DNA of 64,000 bases from Cellvibrio polysaccharolyticus (GCF_015182315.1 NZ_PRDL01000001.1:3534001-3598000); one strand, 5' to 3'. Positions 42,728 to 52,868 are shown, counted from the first letter of the stretch. A program made the numbers and translations. Notes: a model not told the origin generated them from the letters alone.

Positions 42728-43483
42728 ATGATCACCACCCATAACGCAAACCCCGTTGTTCTGATTACCGGTGCCGGTCGCCGCATTGGCGCTACCCTCG
42801 CCGGGGAATTGCACAGCGACGGCTTTAACCTGGTACTGCACTACCGGCGATCACGCAGCGAAACTGAAGCGCTGGCGCAAACGCTAAATCAGCGTCGCCC
42901 CGACTCGGCCATCGCGCTGCCAGCAGACCTTAACAACACCGATGCCCTGACAGAACTTGCCCGGCTCGCCAGCAGCCACTGGGGACGCCTGGACGTACTG
43001 ATCAACAATGCATCGGCCTTCTACCCCACGCCGCTGGGAAATGTCACCAGTGACACCTGGGACGATTTGATTGGCAGCAACCTCAAAGCTCCTTTTTTTC
43101 TCGCACAGGCACTGCTCCTGGCATTGAAACAGCAACAGGGCTGCATCATTAATATCGCCGACATCTATGCCGAAAAACCGCTAAAAGAACACACCGTGTA
43201 TTGCATTGCCAAAGCGGGCAACGTGATGCTCACCAAGTCGCTGGCACAAGAGCTGGCACCGGATATTCGCGTTAACGGCATTGCCCCCGGCGCTATTTTC
43301 TGGCCGGAAAATGTGCAACAGGACAACACCGATTACATCAACCACCTTTTGCATAAAATACCGCTGCAACGTCGCGGCCAGGCCGCCGATATTGCCCGTA
43401 CGGTTCGCTTTCTCATCAGCGATGCCCCCTACATTACCGGGCAAATTATCGCCGTGGATGGCGGACGTAACCTCCATATCTGA
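42728..43483 (+). CDS. Pteridine reductase (SDR family)
   Basis: A 251-residue short-chain dehydrogenase. NADPH motif TGAGRRIG with the Arg typical of pteridine reductases, NNAS motif in LINNASAFYPT, catalytic Tyr/Lys in YCIAKAG, and the family ending ITGQIIAVDGGR. It probably reduces dihydropteridines (FolM/PTR1-like role in folate or biopterin metabolism). ATG 42728 lies 10 bp behind cca. Folate genes folB and folK are about 3 kb downstream. Confidence 0.88.
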   Translation: MITTHNANPVVLITGAGRRIGATLAGELHSDGFNLVLHYRRSRSETEALAQTLNQRRPDSAIALPADLNNTDALTELARLASSHWGRLDVLINNASAFYPTPLGNVTSDTWDDLIGSNLKAPFFLAQALLLALKQQQGCIINIADIYAEKPLKEHTVYCIAKAGNVMLTKSLAQELAPDIRVNGIAPGAIFWPENVQQDNTDYINHLLHKIPLQRRGQAADIARTVRFLISDAPYITGQIIAVDGGRNLHI

Positions 43484-43530
43484 GCCATACTGATGGCAGC
43501 TCGTCACTCTGAATACAACGGAAAAACACC

Positions 43531-44499
43531 ATGATAAGAACCCAGTTAATCACCGCGACCGGTGAATACTTTCAGGGCGCCGAAGAATTGATTGAACGCT
43601 GGCAAAATGATTCCGGCAGTTATTTATGGATTGATCTGGAAAATGAAGCACCGGCAAAAGAAAGTGCGCTGCTCGAATCCATGGACTGCCACCCGCTCGC
43701 TATTGAAGACGTGCAGCGCTTTCGCCACCCGCCCAAAACCGAGGATTTTGATGATCACACTCTGATCCTCTACCGCGGTATTACCCAATTCAATCCCGAT
43801 CTCACCATTGAGCAAATGTCGATTGCGCTGTTTGCCAAAGAGCGCTGTCTGATCAGCTGCCACCCACAGCCCTCAACCGGCGTTAATTATTGGTGGAATC
43901 ACGCCGCGCAAAGCGACATGTTGCGTAGCCCCGGTTTGCTGGCATCGCGCATCATGCTGTTTTCTGTAGGCCGCTATCTGGATGCCATTCTGGAATTCGA
44001 ACCATCGCTGAATGATCTTGAAGACGGCATGCAGGAGCGCCCCAATGACGACATGTTGCGCGAACTGATTGCCTACCAATCACGGCTGCGCAAACTCAAG
44101 CGTATTTTTAACTACCACGAACGGCTGGCATACAATCTGCTGAAAGATATTCCGGCACGCTGGCACGCCGAAGACGGCGATATTGAACACGCCCTGCAGG
44201 ATTTGTTTGAGCGCTGCGAACGTCTGCATGGCCTTTGCGCAATGTATTACGATATTTGCGGTGACCTGATCAACGGCTACCTTTCCATTGCATCGCATCG
44301 CCTGAACGACACCATGCGCATTCTCACGGTGATTACCGCGATTTTTGTACCACTGACTTTTATTGCCGGTATTTACGGCATGAACTTCGTCAACATGCCG
44401 GAGTTGCAATGGCAGTACGGTTATTTTTACGCCTGGGGTTTTATGTTGTTTACCGCCAGTATTTTCGGCTGGTTTGCCTGGAAAAAATGGCTGCAGTAA
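43531..44499 (+). CDS. CorA-like divalent metal transporter (ZntB group)
   Basis: A 322-residue protein with a soluble N-terminal funnel domain and two C-terminal helices. The signature GMN motif stands at the end of the first (IAGIYGMNFVNMPELQW), which is the selectivity filter of CorA-type channels. The N-terminus (WIDLEN ... HPLAIEDVQRFRHPPKTEDF) fits the family. Length and the short MPEL loop are compatible with ZntB (zinc) or CorA (magnesium); sequence alone does not settle it. Confidence 0.85.
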   Translation: MIRTQLITATGEYFQGAEELIERWQNDSGSYLWIDLENEAPAKESALLESMDCHPLAIEDVQRFRHPPKTEDFDDHTLILYRGITQFNPDLTIEQMSIALFAKERCLISCHPQPSTGVNYWWNHAAQSDMLRSPGLLASRIMLFSVGRYLDAILEFEPSLNDLEDGMQERPNDDMLRELIAYQSRLRKLKRIFNYHERLAYNLLKDIPARWHAEDGDIEHALQDLFERCERLHGLCAMYYDICGDLINGYLSIASHRLNDTMRILTVITAIFVPLTFIAGIYGMNFVNMPELQWQYGYFYAWGFMLFTASIFGWFAWKKWLQ

Positions 44500-44635
44500 T
44501 GCAGCCCCTTCGCTACATCTACCGCTAAAGAAGTAGCTCAACTACCCACCAGGTAAATGACGCCGGTAATTCTGTATAAAAACCACGTTGCAAAGCATAA
44601 AATCGATTTATCCCGTGTAAATCAGAGTGTGTTTA

Positions 44636-46132
44636 ATGCATCAACAAGCTATTCGCCGCCCCGAGTTATTGAGCAAAGTGATGTCGGCCGACGCGGCCGC
44701 AGAATTGATCAAGGATGGCATGACCGTCGGCATGAGTGGCTTTACCCGCGCCGGTGAAGCCAAAGCCGTACCCAGGGCTCTGGCCATCAAAGCGCTGGCC
44801 TCACCGCTGAAAATCACCCTGATGACCGGTGCATCACTCGGCAACGACCTCGACAAACAACTTACCGAAGCCGGTGTACTGGCCCGCCGAATGCCATTCC
44901 AGGTTGACAACACCTTGCGCAAGGCCATCAACAACGGACAGGTCATGTTTATTGATCAGCACCTGTCAGAAACCGTTGAGCTATTACGCAACCATCAATT
45001 GAAGTTGCCGGATATTGCCGTTATCGAAGCGGTCGCCATTACCGAAGAGGGCCACATAGTACCCACCACATCAGTCGGCAACTCGGCCAGTTTTGCGGTG
45101 TTTGCCAAACAGATTATTGTGGAAATCAATACCGCACATCACCCGAACCTCGAAGGCCTGCACGACATTTATATCCCCACCTACCGCCCCACCCGCACGC
45201 CCTTGCCACTCACGCAGGTAGATGACCGAATCGGCAGCAGCGCGATTGCGATTGACCCGGCAAAAATTGTTGCCATTGTTTATTCCGAACAACCGGACTC
45301 CCCGTCAACCATCTTGCCACCGGATGCGGAAACCCGGGCAATTGCCGATCATTTAATCGATTTTTTTGAAAACGAAGTGGCAGAAAAACGGCTTGGTAAA
45401 AACCTCGCGCCGTTGCAGGCAGGTATTGGCTCTATTGCCAATTCGGTGATGAACGGTTTGTTGAATTCTTCGTTTGAAGATCTGGTGATGTATTCCGAAG
45501 TGTTGCAGGACTCTACCTTTGATTTGATTGACGCCGGCAAAATGCGCTTTGCCTCAGCCAGCTCTATCACGCTCTCTGCGGAGTGTAATGCGAGGGTGTT
45601 CGGTAACTTTGAAAACTACAAAAACAAACTGGTTTTACGCCCCCAGGAAATTTCCAATCACCCGGAAATTGTGCGCCGACTGGGTGTTATTGCGGTAAAC
45701 ACCGCGCTGGAATTTGATATTTATGCCAACGTCAATTCCACGCATGTGTGCGGTACAAAAATGATGAATGGCATTGGCGGCTCGGGGGATTTTGCCCGCA
45801 ATGCCCACCTGTCCATTTTCGTGACCAAATCGACGGCTAAAAACGGGGCAATTTCTTCGGTTGTGCCCTTCGCCAGCCACGTTGATCACAATGAACACGA
45901 TGTGGATATTCTGGTTACCGAAATGGGGCTGGCAGATTTGCGCGGGCTCGCGCCAAGAGAAAGAGCTCAGCTGATTATTTCCAACTGCGTGCATCCGGAT
46001 TTTCAAGCCGCGCTACAGGATTATTTTGACCGCGCCTGCCAGCGCGGCGGCCACACACCGCACATTCTGGAAGAAGCCTTATCCTGGCATGTGCGGCTGG
46101 AAGAAACCGGAACGATGAAAAAGCCGGGTTAA
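44636..46132 (+). CDS. Acetyl-CoA hydrolase/succinyl-CoA:acetate CoA-transferase family protein
   Basis: A 498-residue family I CoA transferase of the Cat1/ScpC/AarC type. It has the N-terminal DGMTVGMSGFTRAGEAKAVP, the CoA-site GIGSIANSVMNGL, and the catalytic Glu region LVMYSEVLQDSTFDLIDAG. The substrate pair (succinyl-CoA with acetate or propionyl-CoA) is not resolved. ATG 44636 replaces an upstream GTG in the same frame. Its stop overlaps the folK stop by four bases, tail to tail. Confidence 0.9.
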   Translation: MHQQAIRRPELLSKVMSADAAAELIKDGMTVGMSGFTRAGEAKAVPRALAIKALASPLKITLMTGASLGNDLDKQLTEAGVLARRMPFQVDNTLRKAINNGQVMFIDQHLSETVELLRNHQLKLPDIAVIEAVAITEEGHIVPTTSVGNSASFAVFAKQIIVEINTAHHPNLEGLHDIYIPTYRPTRTPLPLTQVDDRIGSSAIAIDPAKIVAIVYSEQPDSPSTILPPDAETRAIADHLIDFFENEVAEKRLGKNLAPLQAGIGSIANSVMNGLLNSSFEDLVMYSEVLQDSTFDLIDAGKMRFASASSITLSAECNARVFGNFENYKNKLVLRPQEISNHPEIVRRLGVIAVNTALEFDIYANVNSTHVCGTKMMNGIGGSGDFARNAHLSIFVTKSTAKNGAISSVVPFASHVDHNEHDVDILVTEMGLADLRGLAPRERAQLIISNCVHPDFQAALQDYFDRACQRGGHTPHILEEALSWHVRLEETGTMKKPG

Positions 46133-46647
46133 TTCCCGGCTTTCGATACCTGCCGTTCACGCCAGGTAAAATCAACCCGCCACAGTGACTGCGACGCTTT
46201 GTCGTAGCTTCCCCACAGCGCATCATAAGTGCCCAACAACGCAGGATGCTTTTCGCTGCCCGCGATTTCTGCCAGCGGCAATAGCACAAACGCATTTTTG
46301 GTAATTTCCGTGCGCGGCAATTCAACACCGTGCTCCACGCCAACAAAATCACCGTAGGTGAGAATATCGATATCCAGAGTCCGCGGGCTGAACTTCGGGC
46401 CGCTGCGCACCCGGCCGTTATCATTTTCAATTTGTTTCAGTTGGTCTGATAGCGCGGCAATGGGCAAATCGGTATCTACACCCACCACCAGATTGAAAAA
46501 ATTACTGCCATCAAAACCGACCGATTTACTTTCGTAAACCGGTGAAATCATCAGTTCACCAAAGGCATCTGCCAGGGCATCCAGCGCCGCGTGAATATGC
46601 TGGTGGCGATGAATATTGCTGCCCAGGCTCAGGTAGACTCGTGTCAT
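46129..46647 (-). CDS. folK: 2-amino-4-hydroxy-6-hydroxymethyldihydropteridine pyrophosphokinase
   Basis: A 172-residue HPPK of folate synthesis. It has the start VYLSLGSNIHRHQHI, the loop YESKSVGFDGSNFFNLVVGV and the signature RTLDIDILTYGD. It overlaps folB by ATGA and so is translated with it. Confidence 0.95.
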   Translation of the reverse strand: MTRVYLSLGSNIHRHQHIHAALDALADAFGELMISPVYESKSVGFDGSNFFNLVVGVDTDLPIAALSDQLKQIENDNGRVRSGPKFSPRTLDIDILTYGDFVGVEHGVELPRTEITKNAFVLLPLAEIAGSEKHPALLGTYDALWGSYDKASQSLWRVDFTWRERQVSKAGN

Positions 46648-47003
46648 TCGGGTTTGACTCCACGCTCGATAATCAAACCGACATCCTGAGCACCGCGCAC
46701 CGCACCGGGCTTGCTCAAACGCAAACGCAGCCAGGGCACATCAAACTCTTGCAATACAATCGCCGCCAATTCTTCGGCCAGCGACTCAACCAGCAACGCA
46801 TTGCGATTTTCAACGTAGGCAATCACCCGCTTGGAAACGGCTTTGTAATTCAGCGCGTATTGAATATCGTCGGTGGCCGCCGCCTGGCGAATGTCAGAGG
46901 CCATTTCCAGGTCAATGCTGACCGTTTGTTTGACCTGACGCTCCCAGTCGTAAATACCAATGATGGTTTCAATGCGCAGATCGCGAATATAAACAATATC
47001 CAT
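46644..47003 (-). CDS. folB: Dihydroneopterin aldolase
   Basis: A 119-residue FolB that makes 6-hydroxymethyl-dihydropterin, the substrate of the adjacent folK product. Family motifs: IYIRDLRIETIIGIYDWER, LNYKAVSKRV and LVESLAEELAA. It lies 15 bp behind tsaD in the same direction, forming tsaD-folB-folK. Confidence 0.95.
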   Translation of the reverse strand: MDIVYIRDLRIETIIGIYDWERQVKQTVSIDLEMASDIRQAAATDDIQYALNYKAVSKRVIAYVENRNALLVESLAEELAAIVLQEFDVPWLRLRLSKPGAVRGAQDVGLIIERGVKPE

Positions 47004-47018
47004 AACCGGACTCAGTTA

Positions 47019-48068
47019 TTACAGGGAAGAGGAAACACCGTCCAGCGGCGAGAGAGAATCGAGCGGCCAGCGGGCGCGCACATTAACCGCCAGCGGCTCC
47101 TGCTGACCAGCCAGTAAACGCTGGCAGCCGGCATAGGCGATCATCGCCCCGTTGTCGGTACAGAATTCATGGCGGGCGTAGAATACTTTGGCGCCGATTT
47201 TCGCCAGCGCCTGTTCCAGGTCAGCGCGCAATTTTTTGTTAGCGGAAACGCCACCGGCAATCACCAGGGTTTTCATGCCGGTGTGCTCCAGCGCGCGGCG
47301 GCATTTCACCACCAGCGTACTGACTACCGCCGTTTGAAAGGCATTGGCGATATCGGCGCAGGTTTGTTGGTCGGGCAAACCGTCTGCCAGTGCGTGTGCC
47401 GCCACGGTATTCAGGGTGTAGGTTTTCAAACCGCTGAAACTGAAATCCAGCCCCGGGCGATCAACCATCGGACGCGGGAAGACAAAACGCCCATCTTCGC
47501 CCTGCTCCGCCAATTTGGCGACTTGCGGACCGCCCGGGTAATCGAGATCCAGCATTCGCGCCGCTTTGTCAAAAGCTTCACCGGCAGCATCGTCCAGCGA
47601 CTCGCCCAGCAGCTCGTAACGGCCAATCGCATCAACCCGCACCAATTGGGTGTGCCCGCCGGAAACCAGCAGCGCAACGAACGGAAAGGCCGGTGGCTGC
47701 GCTTCCAGCATGGGGGCTAGCAAATGCCCCTCCATGTGGTGTACACCCACCGCAGGCACCTTCCAGGCGTACGCCAGCGAGCGCGACAGGGTTGCCCCTA
47801 CCATCAGCGCGCCGATCAGGCCCGGCCCTGCGGTATAGGCCACCCCGTCGATCCCGGCGGGGGTAGAGCCACTCTCGGCCATCACCTGCTGAATTAGCGG
47901 CAATAACTTGCGTACGTGATCCCGCGAGGCCAGCTCGGGCACCACACCACCGTATTCGGCGTGGATGTCAATCTGACTGTAAAGCGCATGGGCCAGCAGC
48001 CCGCGCTCACTGTCATAAACCGCCACACCGGTTTCGTCACAGGAGGTTTCAATACCTAAAACACGCAT
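47019..48068 (-). CDS. tsaD: tRNA N6-threonylcarbamoyladenosine synthase subunit TsaD
   Basis: A 349-residue ASKHA-fold protein that transfers threonylcarbamoyl to A37 of ANN-decoding tRNAs with TsaB and TsaE. It starts MRVLGIETSCDETGVA and has the metal-binding HMEGH, nucleotide motif LLVSGGHTQL and GGVSANKKLR. ATG 48068 is chosen over an in-frame GTG two codons earlier. It is divergent from rpsU, the classic arrangement in gammaproteobacteria. Confidence 0.97.
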   Translation of the reverse strand: MRVLGIETSCDETGVAVYDSERGLLAHALYSQIDIHAEYGGVVPELASRDHVRKLLPLIQQVMAESGSTPAGIDGVAYTAGPGLIGALMVGATLSRSLAYAWKVPAVGVHHMEGHLLAPMLEAQPPAFPFVALLVSGGHTQLVRVDAIGRYELLGESLDDAAGEAFDKAARMLDLDYPGGPQVAKLAEQGEDGRFVFPRPMVDRPGLDFSFSGLKTYTLNTVAAHALADGLPDQQTCADIANAFQTAVVSTLVVKCRRALEHTGMKTLVIAGGVSANKKLRADLEQALAKIGAKVFYARHEFCTDNGAMIAYAGCQRLLAGQQEPLAVNVRARWPLDSLSPLDGVSSSL

Positions 48069-48171
48069 AACCACAGAATTTCCGGCCGGATAAAAGCCGC
48101 TATGATAAAGCTGCCGGCAGCGCCCGACCAGTTAAAATTCGCCACTTGCTGCTCATAAAAGCGCCACACGG

Positions 48172-48200
48172 TTGCAGCGGCAAAAAGAAATGTATAGAAT
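48172..48200 (+). promoter_or_regulatory. Promoter of the rpsU-dnaG-rpoD operon
   Basis: TTGCAG (48172-48177), a 17-bp spacer and TAGAAT (48195-48200) lie 72 bp before the rpsU start. Confidence 0.6.
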
Positions 48201-48271
48201 CTGCGCCCCTCGGAGCCCTGGATGCACACTTGCACCTGTGGGGTATAGACACGACAGTTACAGGTAATGAC

Positions 48272-48487
48272 ATGCCATCAGTAAAACTCAAAGAAAACGA
48301 ACCATTTGACGTAGCTTTGCGCCGTTTCAAGCGCGCCTGTGAAAAAGCCGGCATCCTGGCCGACGTTCGCGCTCGCGAAGCTTATGAAAAACCCACCACT
48401 GTACGTAAGCGTAATGCTGCTGCTGCAGTAAAGCGTCACGCCAAGAAAGTTCAGCGCGAATCCAAGAAGTTTACTCGCCTGTATTGA
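48272..48487 (+). CDS. rpsU: 30S ribosomal protein S21
   Basis: The 71-residue S21 (MPSVKLKENEPFDVALRRFK ... KKFTRLY), highly basic and of the exact usual length. The frame is open upstream but ATG 48272 is the conserved start; GGTAATGAC precedes it. First gene of the macromolecular synthesis operon. Confidence 0.98.
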   Translation: MPSVKLKENEPFDVALRRFKRACEKAGILADVRAREAYEKPTTVRKRNAAAAVKRHAKKVQRESKKFTRLY

Positions 48488-48585
48488 TTCCTGGTTTTGG
48501 GGCGTAATGCCTCAACGGACTCCGGACGACTGCCCGCTCGATAGCAGAGCAACCAACAGCGTCAACTGCCGAATGTGATACCCCG

Positions 48586-48625
48586 AAAAACCGCTTTATC
48601 GCGCAGGCGATAACAAGCGGTTTTT
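48586..48625 (+). terminator. rpsU-dnaG intercistronic terminator
   Basis: The long stem AAAAACCGCTT...TATCGC / GCGATA...AAGCGGTTTTT with a GCAG loop lies 98 bp after rpsU. It matches the known partial terminator between rpsU and dnaG that makes S21 more abundant than primase. The rest of the 335-bp gap shows no gene. Confidence 0.85.
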
Positions 48626-48822
48626 GCTATTTGCCAAATTGGCTCACAGCGTGCGAAAGCCGGCAACGGTTAACGCACCGGATCTTTCACATTCGTCTCA
48701 CCGCCCGCCAGCAAGTGTTATGCTTGATTGCGGCTGTGCCATCCCGTTGCCTTTGGCAAACCGGCAGGCAAGCGCCTCAATGACCGATAACACCAACCGA
48801 ACTCCGTGAACGAAAAAACTCC

Positions 48823-50865
48823 ATGGCTGGCCTGATTCCACAGCAATTTATCGACACCCTGCTCGACCGCGTCGACATCGTCGAAGTGGTGGATCATCGC
48901 GTCAAGCTGAAAAAATCCGGCAAAAATTACAGCGCCTGCTGCCCGTTTCACGAAGAACGCACCCCCTCATTTACCGTCAGCCCCGACAAACAGTTTTATT
49001 ACTGCTTTGGCTGTGGTGCCAGCGGCAATGCGCTCGGCTTTATCATCGACTACGAGCGGCTCGCGTTTCCCGATGCGGTAGAACAACTGGCGCGCCTCGC
49101 CGGCCTTGAAGTGCCCCGCGAAGCGCGGACCGAAGCGCAAACCCGCAAGGAAGAAGAAAAGCGCAGCATTTACACCCTGCTGGAAAAAGCCGATCAGTTT
49201 TATCAATCGCAACTGCGCCAGCACCCCAGCAAACATGTCGCCGTTAACTACCTGAAAGGTCGCGGCCTGGATGGCAAAATTGCCCGTGAATACGGCGTAG
49301 GCTTTGCGCCACCCGGCTGGGACAACCTGCTCAAAGCGCTGGCAACCAACGATGAAGACAAGCATCTGCTGATTGAAGGCGGCATGCTGATTCATCAGCC
49401 CGACGAAAAGAAAATTTACGACCGCTTTCGCCACCGCATCATGTTCCCGATCCGCGACACCCGCGGGCGGGTTATCGGCTTTGGCGGGCGCGTACTGGGC
49501 GACGACAAACCCAAGTACCTGAACTCCCCGGAAACCCCGGTATTCCACAAAGGCCAGGAACTCTACGGGCTGTTTGAAGCGCGCAAAGCCCACCGCGACC
49601 TGCCCCGCCTGCTGGTGGTAGAAGGCTATATGGACGTGGTGAGCCTGGCGCAATTCGGCATTCATTATGCCGTGGCCACACTCGGCACCGCCTGCGGCGA
49701 AGAGCACCTCAACCGCGCGTTTCGCTACACCAGCGAAGTGGTTTTTTGTTTCGACGGCGACAAAGCCGGCCGCACCGCCGCCCAGCGCGCCCTGGAAAGC
49801 ACCCTCGGCAGCATGACCGACGGCCGCCAGGTAAAGTTTCTGTTTTTACCTGACGGCGAAGACCCGGACACCCTGGTGCGTCAGGTCGGCCCGGAAAAGT
49901 TTACCCGCATGATCGAGATGGCCGTGCCGCTCGAAGATTACCTTTTCGACGCCATCGCCGAAGGGCTGAACATTCGCAGCATGGAAGGTCGCGCCACCTT
50001 CAGCAAACGCGCCGCGCCGCTGCTCGACAAGCTCCCCAAAGGGGTTTTTCGCGAGCTGATGTTTGAAAGCCTGGCAACCCGCACCGGCCTCAGCCGCAGC
50101 GTGCTCCAGGAGCTGGTCAGCACCCAGGAAAAGCCACTCGCTCAAATTGAAACATCTGAATTAACAAGCAAAAACCCGATAGCGAGCACTCACAAACCGA
50201 AACAACAGCCACCGACATTCGCCCCACCGCAAATGCCGGATTACACGCCCGCGTACTACGGCGATTACGACGATCCCGGCTACCCATCGCCACCGGCCGA
50301 TTACCAGGGATACTACGAATCCGCACCCGCGCCAGGGCAGCGACAAAAGCAACTCACGCTGGCCGCCCATCCGGAAAAGCGCTATCGCATGCCGCCGGTT
50401 CGCAAAGCCATTGCCCTGTTGCTGATGCACACCGGGCTGGCAGCTCACGAACCGGAGCATGATCGCTGGCTGCAAAACGACGATGAAGACCTGGTGATGC
50501 TGGGGCAACTGCTCAAACTTCTGCACGAGCGCCCGCACTACCAGCTATCCCATATCATCGGCTACTGGCGCGCCATGTACGGCGCCGAAAGCACCGAACA
50601 ACTGGCCGCTATTGCCGGGCACGACCTGCTACAAGCCACCCGCGCCATGGCACAGCAACGGGAAGACAAAGCCATTAAAGCCGACTACGACGCCCAGGCC
50701 GCCTTTTGTGATTGCATAGGGAACCTTTATCGCCAGGAAGACACCAAACGAAGCAATCTAATGTTGGAAAAGCTGCGCAACGCCAACACAGCGCAAATGA
50801 CAAAGGAAGAGCGGGAACAGCTGGTCAGGGAGCTTTTGGCCACAAAAACCAAACTGCCCTCCTGA
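48823..50865 (+). CDS. dnaG: DNA primase
   Basis: A 680-residue primase that makes RNA primers for replication. The N-terminal zinc-binding domain has CCPFHEERTPSF ... YYCFGCGASGN (Cys/His ligands), followed by the TOPRIM catalytic core (VVEGYMDV; FCFDGDKAGR) and the C-terminal DnaB-binding helicase-interaction domain. A Pro/Tyr-rich linker at about residues 460-507 joins core and C-domain and is more elaborate than in E. coli. Start ATG 48823 gives the family N-terminus MAGLIPQQFID. Middle gene of the operon. Confidence 0.97.
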   Translation: MAGLIPQQFIDTLLDRVDIVEVVDHRVKLKKSGKNYSACCPFHEERTPSFTVSPDKQFYYCFGCGASGNALGFIIDYERLAFPDAVEQLARLAGLEVPREARTEAQTRKEEEKRSIYTLLEKADQFYQSQLRQHPSKHVAVNYLKGRGLDGKIAREYGVGFAPPGWDNLLKALATNDEDKHLLIEGGMLIHQPDEKKIYDRFRHRIMFPIRDTRGRVIGFGGRVLGDDKPKYLNSPETPVFHKGQELYGLFEARKAHRDLPRLLVVEGYMDVVSLAQFGIHYAVATLGTACGEEHLNRAFRYTSEVVFCFDGDKAGRTAAQRALESTLGSMTDGRQVKFLFLPDGEDPDTLVRQVGPEKFTRMIEMAVPLEDYLFDAIAEGLNIRSMEGRATFSKRAAPLLDKLPKGVFRELMFESLATRTGLSRSVLQELVSTQEKPLAQIETSELTSKNPIASTHKPKQQPPTFAPPQMPDYTPAYYGDYDDPGYPSPPADYQGYYESAPAPGQRQKQLTLAAHPEKRYRMPPVRKAIALLLMHTGLAAHEPEHDRWLQNDDEDLVMLGQLLKLLHERPHYQLSHIIGYWRAMYGAESTEQLAAIAGHDLLQATRAMAQQREDKAIKADYDAQAAFCDCIGNLYRQEDTKRSNLMLEKLRNANTAQMTKEEREQLVRELLATKTKLPS

Positions 50866-50933
50866 ATCACCACTTTTTCTCTCAAAACCAGCGGAAACAC
50901 TGGTATTTCTGGAATAACAAGCAGCGTTTGGAG

Positions 50934-50939
50934 TATAAT
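50934..50939 (+). promoter_or_regulatory. Possible internal rpoD promoter (-10 TATAAT)
   Basis: A perfect TATAAT 45 bp before the rpoD start, in the 118-bp dnaG-rpoD gap. The -35 is weak at all spacings (TGGAAT at 18 bp is best). An internal promoter here is known in related operons. Confidence 0.4.
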
Positions 50940-50983
50940 CCGCCGCTTTGTAATTATTACCTCACGTTCTTACAGGGTCTCGA

Positions 50984-52846
50984 ATGTCAGACGACGCTCA
51001 ACAGCAACAATCTCGTATTAAAGAACTGATCGCCCGCGGTAAAGAGCAGGGCTACCTGACTTATGCCGAGGTTAACGATCACCTTCCGGAAGATATTTCC
51101 GATCCCGATCAGGTCGAAGACATCATCCAGATGATCAACGACATGGGCATCCGCGTTTACGAAACCGCGCCGGACGCCGACACCCTGTTAATGACCGACG
51201 GCGATTCTGCTGCTGACGAGATTGCCGCCGCAGAAGCTGCTGCCGCTCTCGCCGCCGTAGAAACCGAAGCCGGCCGCACAACAGACCCGGTGCGCATGTA
51301 CATGCGCGAAATGGGTACCGTTGAACTGCTTACCCGCGAAGGCGAAATCGTCATTGCCAAGCGCATCGAAGAAGGTGTGCGCGAGCTGATGCACGCCCTC
51401 GCCTACTGGCCAGGTGCCGTTCGTCAAATCCTCGACGAATACGCCCTGGTTGAAAAAGAAGAGCGCCGCCTGGCCGATGTTATTATCGGCTGGCTCGACC
51501 CCACCGAAGACGTTCCTCCGCCCACCGCCGACGTAGAAGAAGTCCCGGCCGTCGCCAGCAATGCTAAAAAAGCAGCTGACGATGACGAAGACGAAGAAAG
51601 CGAAGCGAGCGACGAGGAAGAAGAAGCGGTATCCGGTGTAGACCCGGAAGAAGCCCGCGCCCGCTTCGGAGCCCTGAGAGATCAGCTGGACAAGGCCGAA
51701 AAAGCCATTGCCAAACATGGCCGCGATGCCAAGCAGGTAGAAAAAGAACTGAGCGCCCTCGGCGACCTGTTCAAATTCTTCAAACTGCCACCGCGTCAGT
51801 TTGACCCCATCTACACCGGCGTCCGCGATGTACTGGAAAGCGTTCGCAAACAAGAGCGTGTGATTATGGATCTGTGTATTCGCAGAGCCCACATGCCACG
51901 CAAAACCTTTATCAAGGAATTTCCGGGCAACGAAACTGACGTAACCTGGATTCCGGAAATTATCCGCAAGAAGCGCGACTACTCCGAAGGCATGAAAGCT
52001 TTTGAAGAGAAAATTGTCGACGCCCAGCGTAGCCTGATCCAAATTGAAACTGACTCGTCCGTTTCTCTGGCGCACATCAAGGACATCAACCGTCGCATGT
52101 CGATCGGTGAAGCCCGTGCCCGTCGCGCCAAAAAGGAAATGGTTGAAGCCAACTTGCGTCTGGTTATTTCTATCGCCAAAAAATACACCAACCGCGGTTT
52201 GCAATTCCTCGACCTCATTCAGGAAGGCAACATCGGCCTGATGAAAGCGGTAGACAAGTTTGAATACCGTCGCGGCTACAAGTTCTCGACCTACGCCACC
52301 TGGTGGATTCGTCAGGCGATTACCCGCTCGATTGCCGACCAGGCACGCACCATCCGTATTCCGGTACACATGATTGAGACCATCAACAAACTCAACCGTG
52401 TCTCCCGTCAGATGCTGCAGGAAATGGGTCGCGAACCAACACCGGAAGAACTGGGTATCCGTATGGATATGCCGGAAGACAAGGTGCGCAAGGTACTGAA
52501 AATTGCCAAAGAGCCGATCTCCATGGAGACGCCGATTGGTGACGACGAAGATTCACATCTGGGCGACTTTATCGAAGACACCACCATTATTTCACCGGTG
52601 GAATCTGCGACGATTGAAGGCCTGACTGAAGCGACCCGCGAAGTACTCGCCGGCCTCACCGCCCGTGAAGCCAAGGTACTGCGTATGCGTTTCGGTATTG
52701 ATATGAACACCGATCACACACTGGAAGAAGTCGGCAAGCAATTCGACGTAACCCGTGAGCGTATCCGCCAGATCGAAGCGAAAGCGTTGCGCAAACTGCG
52801 TCACCCTTCCCGCTCCGACCACCTGCGCAGCTTCCTGGACGAATAA
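50984..52846 (+). CDS. rpoD: RNA polymerase primary sigma factor RpoD (sigma70)
   Basis: A 620-residue housekeeping sigma factor. Region 1.1 at the N-terminus, a 1.2 segment (DPVRMYMREMGTVELLTREGEI), a non-conserved acidic insert (DDDEDEESEASDEEEE near residue 200), regions 2.1-2.4 (ANLRLVISIAKKYTNRGLQ; YKFSTYATWWIRQAI), region 3, and region 4 (VTRERIRQIEAKALRKLRHP). It ends with the standard SFLDE. Last gene of the operon; an intrinsic terminator follows 22 bp on. Confidence 0.98.
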   Translation: MSDDAQQQQSRIKELIARGKEQGYLTYAEVNDHLPEDISDPDQVEDIIQMINDMGIRVYETAPDADTLLMTDGDSAADEIAAAEAAAALAAVETEAGRTTDPVRMYMREMGTVELLTREGEIVIAKRIEEGVRELMHALAYWPGAVRQILDEYALVEKEERRLADVIIGWLDPTEDVPPPTADVEEVPAVASNAKKAADDDEDEESEASDEEEEAVSGVDPEEARARFGALRDQLDKAEKAIAKHGRDAKQVEKELSALGDLFKFFKLPPRQFDPIYTGVRDVLESVRKQERVIMDLCIRRAHMPRKTFIKEFPGNETDVTWIPEIIRKKRDYSEGMKAFEEKIVDAQRSLIQIETDSSVSLAHIKDINRRMSIGEARARRAKKEMVEANLRLVISIAKKYTNRGLQFLDLIQEGNIGLMKAVDKFEYRRGYKFSTYATWWIRQAITRSIADQARTIRIPVHMIETINKLNRVSRQMLQEMGREPTPEELGIRMDMPEDKVRKVLKIAKEPISMETPIGDDEDSHLGDFIEDTTIISPVESATIEGLTEATREVLAGLTAREAKVLRMRFGIDMNTDHTLEEVGKQFDVTRERIRQIEAKALRKLRHPSRSDHLRSFLDE

Positions 52847-52868
52847 TCCCGGCAGCCAACAAACGAAG

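Noticed and set aside
48146..48271. N-terminal extension of rpsU
   Set aside because: It includes the promoter region; S21 has a fixed length starting at ATG 48272.
51188..52369. 393-codon minus-strand frame inside rpoD
   Set aside because: Antisense shadow of a conserved housekeeping gene.
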